A program made the translations under genes and the position numbers. Positions 58,301 to 64,000 of a stretch of DNA of 64,000 bases are shown here, one piece after another. The notes under the pieces were generated by a model. It did no database searches. It had not been told where the DNA came from and saw only the letters and a program-made list of their open reading frames with translations. Numbering within the stretch: the first letter of the stretch is position 1; every line of letters starts with the position of its first letter. Origin of the DNA: Blasia pusilla (taxonomy: Eukaryota; Marchantiophyta; Marchantiopsida; Blasiales); contig CM114273.1 of NCBI GenBank assembly GCA_050084515.1, forward strand, positions 26,102,001 through 26,166,000, given 5' to 3'.

Positions 58301-58375
58301 GCCTAGTTGCCACGTGTCAAATAGAGAGGTGTTTGCAAATCCAGAAGGGACTCTCCCATAGTAATATAGATTAGT
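58301..58375. repeat. Dispersed repeat R1, end part
   Basis: GCCACGTGTCAAATAGAGAG to CTCTCCCATAGTAATATAGA, nearly identical to 30228-30300. Confidence 0.75.
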
Positions 58376-60060
58376 AAGAAGGGCACTTTTTTTGCCCTCT
58401 ACTAACTTGGATTTGACACTTTCAAGGAGGGAGAGTGAATTAAATTTTTGTAAGAGGGGAAGTGGTTGTATTAATGAAGAGTGGGGTTATATTCATGGAG
58501 AAGTAGGATGATGGTGTCCTTTGTGATAAAAATGAAATGGATCCCCAACATTAAAGTTTGTACCTCTGGGATTAATGTTTTGGTCATACCTTATCCAACA
58601 AATAAAATTATAAGGACATAAGGCAAGATAACGAGAACTCCTTCCAAAATAGAGGGGAAAACTAAGCCCCATCAAATTATTTAATTAAGTTCATTGAAGT
58701 ATTTGGGCAAGTGTATAGAAATGTGAAAGACAAAAGAATGAATGGTTAAATTTCATTATCATTTTACATATGAGTTATTAGGAAGGGATTTAAGAATGAA
58801 GATTGGACGGATCACAGATTGAAGGGAAACGTGAGGAGGTTTTTATTTTTGTTTAAAAAAAAGGACATGAGAGGGATAAGAGTAGAAATATTTGTAGTTT
58901 GATTGAGAATAGACCCCACATCTTGATTAGGAAAGGGTTAAGGGGGGAAATAGTTTTTTTTTTCAAAATAAAGAAGGTAAAAAGGGGTTAAAAATAAATA
59001 AATTAGGAGAATTTTATTTGTTGAAATGAGGAGGTTGGAATGGGGTATTCCATACGTGGACGAGATGGGGAAATGTGGTGTATAAAATGCAAAGGAGGGA
59101 TGCATAAAAAATGGAAAGGGAAAGCGAGTTTGTTTGACACTAATCTATATTACTATGAGAAATTGATTCTAAGTTAAAATAATCTATTTAAGTATGGGCG
59201 ACCCTATATGTAGAATACGACAAAATAGTGGGTCAATGAGGAAAAATAGCAACAAGTCTGCAATTTTTTCCTTTAACTCACATTTTACAGTAAGAGAGAA
59301 TAAATTTTAATGGAGGAGGAAAATGATTTAATTATTAATATTGCTTATTCACTAATGATTCAATTAATCTATATTTTAATGAACGAACCTCTATGGAGAA
59401 TAAGAAAAAATAGTGGGACAATAAGAAAAAATATTAACAAGTTTGCAATTTTTTTCCCTTAATTCATATTCGATAGGAAAAGAAAATGAATTTTAATGGA
59501 AGAGGAAAATGATTTTATTAATTAAGAGTGTTATTTTGATGGGATGAATAGAAGGGGAAGACTATGTATTGTTTGAACTTTATGGAAGGATGGATTTATT
59601 TGGGGGAATGGGGTTTTATTTAAATTTTAAGTAAAGAGTGAAATTATTTAGAAGAGTGGAATGTTGTTACTCCTTTATGATTCAAGAAAGTAAAAACATT
59701 TTAAAATATTTATAAAAATTAATATTTATAAAATATGATTACTTAAAAGAAATTAAATATTTAATTTGATTAAATTTTTTTATTTTGGCATAAGAAAGTT
59801 AATTTGAATGAAAAAGGGAAATTATTTCATTAACTAAAGTTAACTAATGATTTACTTAATGGATATTATTTTGGTGGGAAGGGGAATAATAGATATTTTG
59901 TAAACTGTTATGGAGGGGTGAAGTTATTTAAGGGACCAGGGTATCATTTAAGTTTTAAATGAAGAGTGGAATTATTTGAAAAATTGAAATTATTTGAAAA
60001 AGTGCAATGTTGCTACTCTTAAAAATTAAAGAAAACGAAAATTCTATTTAAATTTTAGAA
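58376..60060. other. AT- and purine-rich spacer with diverged internal repeats
   Basis: Blocks around AAAATAGTGGG.CAAT and GCAATTTTTTCC occur at about 59221-59330 and 59400-59510, and blocks around GGGGTTTTATTTAAATTTTAAGTAAAGAGTG occur at about 59600 and 59945. No gene is seen. Confidence 0.45.
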
Positions 60061-61206
60061 TAAAAATTCAAATTCTAAAAGAAGAAGTTGTGATCCACAC
60101 ACAAGGCATCCATGCTAACCAGTAAGTTTAAGAGAACTGAAAATGATGGGCAAACTTTATTTTGCAAAATGAAAAGCTGATAATTCCCCAGCAAAAATTA
60201 AAATTGGACACTCATCTAAAATACTCGTAGTGCCTAAAGTTAAAAATCCGCGAGGCTGAAACCAAACGCAGTTAAAGTAGCCCCACCACGTCGAAAAGAG
60301 ACGTGGTTGGTACCTACTGGGTTGAGCCCTCCCGCGCCTCCTTCCCCCCACGCGGCAGGCGAGAGAGAGGGGGACGGGGCAAAGAGCGATACGAGGAGAC
60401 AGACCTGAATGAAGCAGGAGGAAGAGAGAGAGAGATGCGTTCGAGTTTTTCGTTGGTCTTCTGCGCGGAAGGAAAGATTTCACAGTAGCGAGTGCAGGTT
60501 TGCAGGATCGAGCGAGGAAGAGTGCACATGCCGGAGCGCAGCGATTTTTGTAGCATAGGGCACGTGGTCGATGTCATGCAGAGAGCGCGCATTTTCGATG
60601 CGCTGTTATTACTGCCGTTTTCTTGAGGCGAGTGCTCGATGCTGTCTGGGACATAGGTGGACAGTCACCTGTTTTCAGACACGCTTCCCTTGATTCCTGT
60701 AGTGTTAACGGAGTTTGGCTGCAGTGCAGCCTTTTTCGTGGCACCGCGCGTCGGTTCCAGTCACGGAGTAATTTTCATCATCTGGGAAAAGAAATCTCAC
60801 TTTTTGGGAAGTTTAGGGGAGGTCTCTGATCGCACGCTTTCGATCAGGGGAACTCGAGGTAAGATGAAGAGGTTTCAAGATACGGTTTCCGTCTCCATGG
60901 CCTTTCATCTTACATCGTGCACCGCGGAGTAGTGCCTTGTAGATGTAGTCGTCTGGAGGACGGGTATTTATTGATTCGCTCAATTTAGGGGACGTTATTT
61001 ATCAGTCTCCTGCTCATCTGCCGACATATTGGCCCGAAAGTTCGGGTCTTGTGGTGGATCAGCAACCGCTTTGGTGGATGCACCTTTCTGAGTAGTGGCG
61101 TCTGACGCCGAGCTTCCTACGTAATTTCCCTGTCGAGGCTTTCATTCCGAAACTACTGCCTTGTGGCTTGGTCTTGTGCGAGTGTCGGCGAGCTAGTTGC
61201 TCGAAA
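60061..61206 (+). promoter_or_regulatory. Upstream region of the GBPL1-like gene (promoter and probable 5' UTR)
   Basis: Composition changes at about 60250 from AT-rich to CG-containing DNA, with a GAGAGAGAGG tract (60359-60370 and 60424-60436). No clear TATA box. The stretch up to 61206 has stops in the coding frame and is probably transcribed leader, possibly with a 5' UTR intron. Confidence 0.4.
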
Positions 61207-63935
61207 ATGATGCAGATGCTGGGATTTCAAAGAGGTGCTGCGTCCGTCAAAGCGAAAGTTGAAGAAACCACCTCCACGGTCACGAATTGTGGTCCGGCTA
61301 TTGTGCAATCCACTGTCACGACTACGCAGGCCTCTGCACATAGTCCTACGACGGGACACAAGGCCCGAGCTTTGCGTCTCGTTTACTGCGATGAAAGTGG
61401 ACAATTCAGGATGGATGCCGAGGCTGTTGCAGCCCTGCAGCTAGTTAAAGGGCCGCTGGGTGTGGTGTCAGTTTGTGGACGCGCACGTCAGGGAAAAAGC
61501 TTCATATTGAACCAGGTTTCTCCCTACAAGCCAAGTTTGGCTGAAATGAATTTATTGCGAAACCTTTTTCGGTACACGTATCGTCGGCACCATGTCTTTT
61601 TTACCGCCGTCCCAGCTTCTATGTGCCTTTGTCGTGATCGTTCTGTCATGGCCTACGGGCTGCCTGCCTTCTGTGGACGTTAGTCCGAACCATAACGTTG
61701 TGGATCGTAATGCTCCTTCCTCGAGCACTCGAGCAGTACTCTAGACGCTTAGGGTTTACGGTGGAACTTGTGTCAATCCGAACGTGTGATTTTGAGCCAC
61801 CTTTTTAATTTCTTGCTAATAGATGCCCCGGGGATGAAAAGTCGCGACTTTAAATTGTGTGCATGGCATGAGTGGTTGTGGACACGCATGCATGAATCGG
61901 CAGTTGGATCATACTTTGGCGTTAGACCTGATATTTCGTCGCATTCATCGTACTCTCGCCTCGAACTAATGGGTTACTTGCTGAGATACCTGAATTTTGT
62001 CTCGCGTGGACGTGATGGCAGCTTCTTGGTCGAAGCAGTGGCTTCCAGGTGGCTCCGACACATAGACCTTGTACTAAGGGACTATGGATGTGGAGTACGC
62101 CTCTGAAAAGGACCGCCCCCGATGGAAGCGAGTACAGCCTCCTGCTTCTTGACAGTGAGGGCATCGATGCATACGACCAAACGGTAATCTTCAAATTTGA
62201 ACTCCCCTTCCTTCTGGGCTCGAAATGTTATATTTTTTTGACGTTTAGCTCGCAATGCAGCTCCTTCGCTTCTTTGCAGTGGCAAAGCTTACAGATTTGG
62301 GATCGAATTCAAATCTCGCTATGAACGGAAGTGAGTAGAGGCTCCGCAGTGAGTCGCTGCAATTGCAATTTGAATAGGTTGAGTTATGAGGGGTGCCAAG
62401 CATATCTACTTTTGCAGGAAGTAATCCTTGTGTAAGATTTCCATACGAACGATCTTGGCAAGTGGCTTCGTTGTGGACCATAACAAAAATGACAAATTAG
62501 GATTGGTTTTCTCGTTGTGTTTTCAGGGCACATACAGCACTCAAATCTTCTCTCTTGCAGTCCTTCTATCAAGCATGTTCATCTACAATCAGGTGGGTGC
62601 AAAAACTTAGACCTACACCACGAGCTTCATACTTTTGTGGATACCCTTTAAACTAGTCTAAAGATATTTTGTCGCTAGGTGGGCATTAATTTACCTTATT
62701 TAAATTGTGATCTTTGAAAGTGGTTTGATTCAGGTTTCTTTCATGCATCCAGGAACCACTGAAGTCTTCTGATATGATGTGTGCAGATGGGAGGTATTGA
62801 TGAGGCAGCTTTGGATAGGCTATCGCTTGTTACAGAAATGACAAAACATATTCGTGTCAGAGCATCACAAGGTCAAACAAGTGCCGCAGAACTTGGGCAG
62901 TTTTCTCCTCTATTTTTGTGGCTGCTGAGGGTGAGTCATCATAATATACACCCTATCAAAGGGTAAAGTCCTTGGAGATACTTGATAGCATGAATTCTTT
63001 TCCGTAGAGTCCTTGTGCTGTGATGGTGTGATTGTTGAACGTGTTCGTTATGGACTTTTGCATACATACGGAAAATCAAATCGGTTTGGTAATAGCATGA
63101 AGGTGGTGTCAGAATGTGAAGAAGAAGGCACACACCTGAAACCTAGTTGACCTCTGAAATTCGTATGTTTGGTCCAACCAGCTAATTTGCATCATAACAA
63201 GTTCGTTCATGTGTGTGAATTGAGTCAAATTTTGTGTATTTTTCAGGACTTTTATTTAGATCTCACGGAATCTGGCAGACGCATCACACCCCGTGACTAT
63301 TTGGAATCTGCTTTACAACCTGTCGGAGGAACTGGCAAGGCCATCGCTGCAAAAAATGAGGTCGGATATCTTTTTTCCTAAGTCACTTTCAAACAAGATT
63401 GTGATTGCCCTTGCTGTGAGCAGTTTAGGTGACTAAGGGCCACACGAGGGAAAAAGACCCTGCTAGAGTCACCTGTAAGATGTTTACTTTAGATTTTGAT
63501 CCCTCAGATATAAGCAGACGCGAATAGATTTTCTTGCTTCCTGCTGTGTACATGAGTGGAGCAAGAGTTTGAATCTGAGAGACTCGGCAATTGAAATCTG
63601 ACTCTTCAACTGGAGAAAGAGCCAACTAAGATGATAAGATGACTTCACTGGGTAGCCCTGAAGTCTATTTATAGCAATTTAGCATATCTGAAGCACCTGA
63701 TGGATGGTTTCTATGTAGCTTCAGTCTGACATGGTCAGACTTGGTTCTTAAGTTACTGAGAATGATCCGTGTGACATGAACCAAAAAAGGTATAGATAGT
63801 GACAACTTTAAGCCTTTGACATCTATTTTACAGATACGTGAATCTATTCGGGCGCTATTTCCAGAGCGAGATTGCTTCCCTTTGGTGAGGCCACTGAATG
63901 ATGAGCGCGACCTACAGCGACTTGACCAGATTCCA
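61207..63935 (+). CDS. Guanylate-binding protein family GTPase (GBPL1-like), 5' part, at least six exons
   Basis: Exons by motif and splice sites: 61207-61515, 62022-62183, 62527-62592, 62787-62930, 63247-63360 and 63834-63935, all with GT donors and AG acceptors and all phase 0, giving 299 codons before the window ends. The start is the first of two adjacent ATGs. The GTP-binding domain shows the P-loop GRARQGKS (residues 91-98), the switch Thr in HRPCTKG (117-123), DSEG (147-150) and the RD motif (R227-D228, split by an intron). The sequence through exons 2-6 closely follows Arabidopsis At5g46070-type proteins as I remember them; full proteins of this type are about 1,000 aa with a long coiled-coil C-terminus, which would lie outside. 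Such GTPases belong to the dynamin-like GBP/atlastin superfamily. The N-terminal 50 residues are low in complexity and variable. No damage is seen. Confidence 0.93.
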
Positions 63936-64000
63936 GTAAGACAAACAACCTTCAGACCTGCTTCCATTTCCTTAACAGCACAACCTATGGTTGAACACTA
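63936..64000 (+). other. Start of intron 6 of the GBPL1-like gene
   Basis: Begins GTAAGAC, a good donor, directly after codons for DQIP. The gene continues outside the window. Confidence 0.8.

Noticed and set aside
61516-61683. Continuation of the GBPL1-like reading frame past codon 103
   Set aside because: The open frame runs into intron 1: CAG/GTTTCT is a donor, and the expected LLGRSSGFQ resumes at 62022 after an AG acceptor.
1-64000. tRNA, rRNA or other structured RNA genes and canonical primer-binding sites
   Set aside because: None could be recognised by reading; a covariance-model scan would be needed to exclude small ones.

Overview
The window looks like repeat-rich nuclear DNA of a green plant. 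The evidence is two recognisable host genes of plant type (a plastid-type twin-CBS protein, and a GBPL1-like guanylate-binding GTPase with at least six exons), many Ty3/gypsy and Ty1/copia remnants, and a tandem satellite with a unit of about 180 bp. Non-seed land plant is my best guess for the host, but this is inference and the species cannot be fixed from the sequence.

Most of the window is one family of Ty3/gypsy-type retroelements with an unusual coding order: gag, aspartic protease, a Dnmt3-type C5-cytosine methyltransferase (MTase), reverse transcriptase (RT), RNase H, DDE integrase and a C-terminal PHD finger. Copies are A (1-4968, +), C (9243-10427, -), B (16260-22536, +), K (31040-31718, +), D (38162-42114, -), EG (42115-43881 plus 53250-55800, +) and N (43882-53249, -). 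All are decayed. In A, G and D the protease-to-PHD parts can be followed as one interrupted reading frame, so the ancestor probably made a single pol polyprotein of roughly 1,650-1,700 aa. PHD cysteine/histidine ligands are readable in five copies and MTase motifs in four.

The termini are also unusual. Three units carry 4-bp target duplications (CAAT, TAGC, ACAC), which define the outer ends as the start of a 0.4-0.6 kb repeat (called A1/A2 here) and the end of a roughly 105-136 bp repeat (B1/B2). The best copy, N, reads A1-leader-gag...PHD-G-tract-B1-GC-A2-B2. This is the split-direct-repeat arrangement known from Ngaro/PAT-type DIRS elements, but here it sits on an element family with a DDE integrase and a target duplication. 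B1 and A2 are separated by exactly two bases in four copies.

Layout: 1-5.0 kb copy A; 5-8.2 kb spacer with a 460-bp duplication, a foldback and a relic B repeat; 8.5-10.4 kb a solo A-B unit and fragment C; 11.8-14.3 kb copia RT relic, LTR-like DNA, an A repeat and a chromodomain gypsy relic; 14.3-15.9 kb satellite; 16.3-22.5 kb copy B, split by a solo A-B unit; 22.5-25.7 kb copia relics and small tandem repeats; 28.0-29.6 kb the CBS gene and its upstream region; 30-38 kb dispersed repeats, relic K and spacer; 38.2-55.8 kb copy D and the nest in which N is inserted into EG and another gypsy-like element (H) lies inside N; 56-57.1 kb a further A-type terminal region; 57.1-60 kb AT-rich spacer; 61.2 kb to the end the GBPL1-like gene, which runs off the window.
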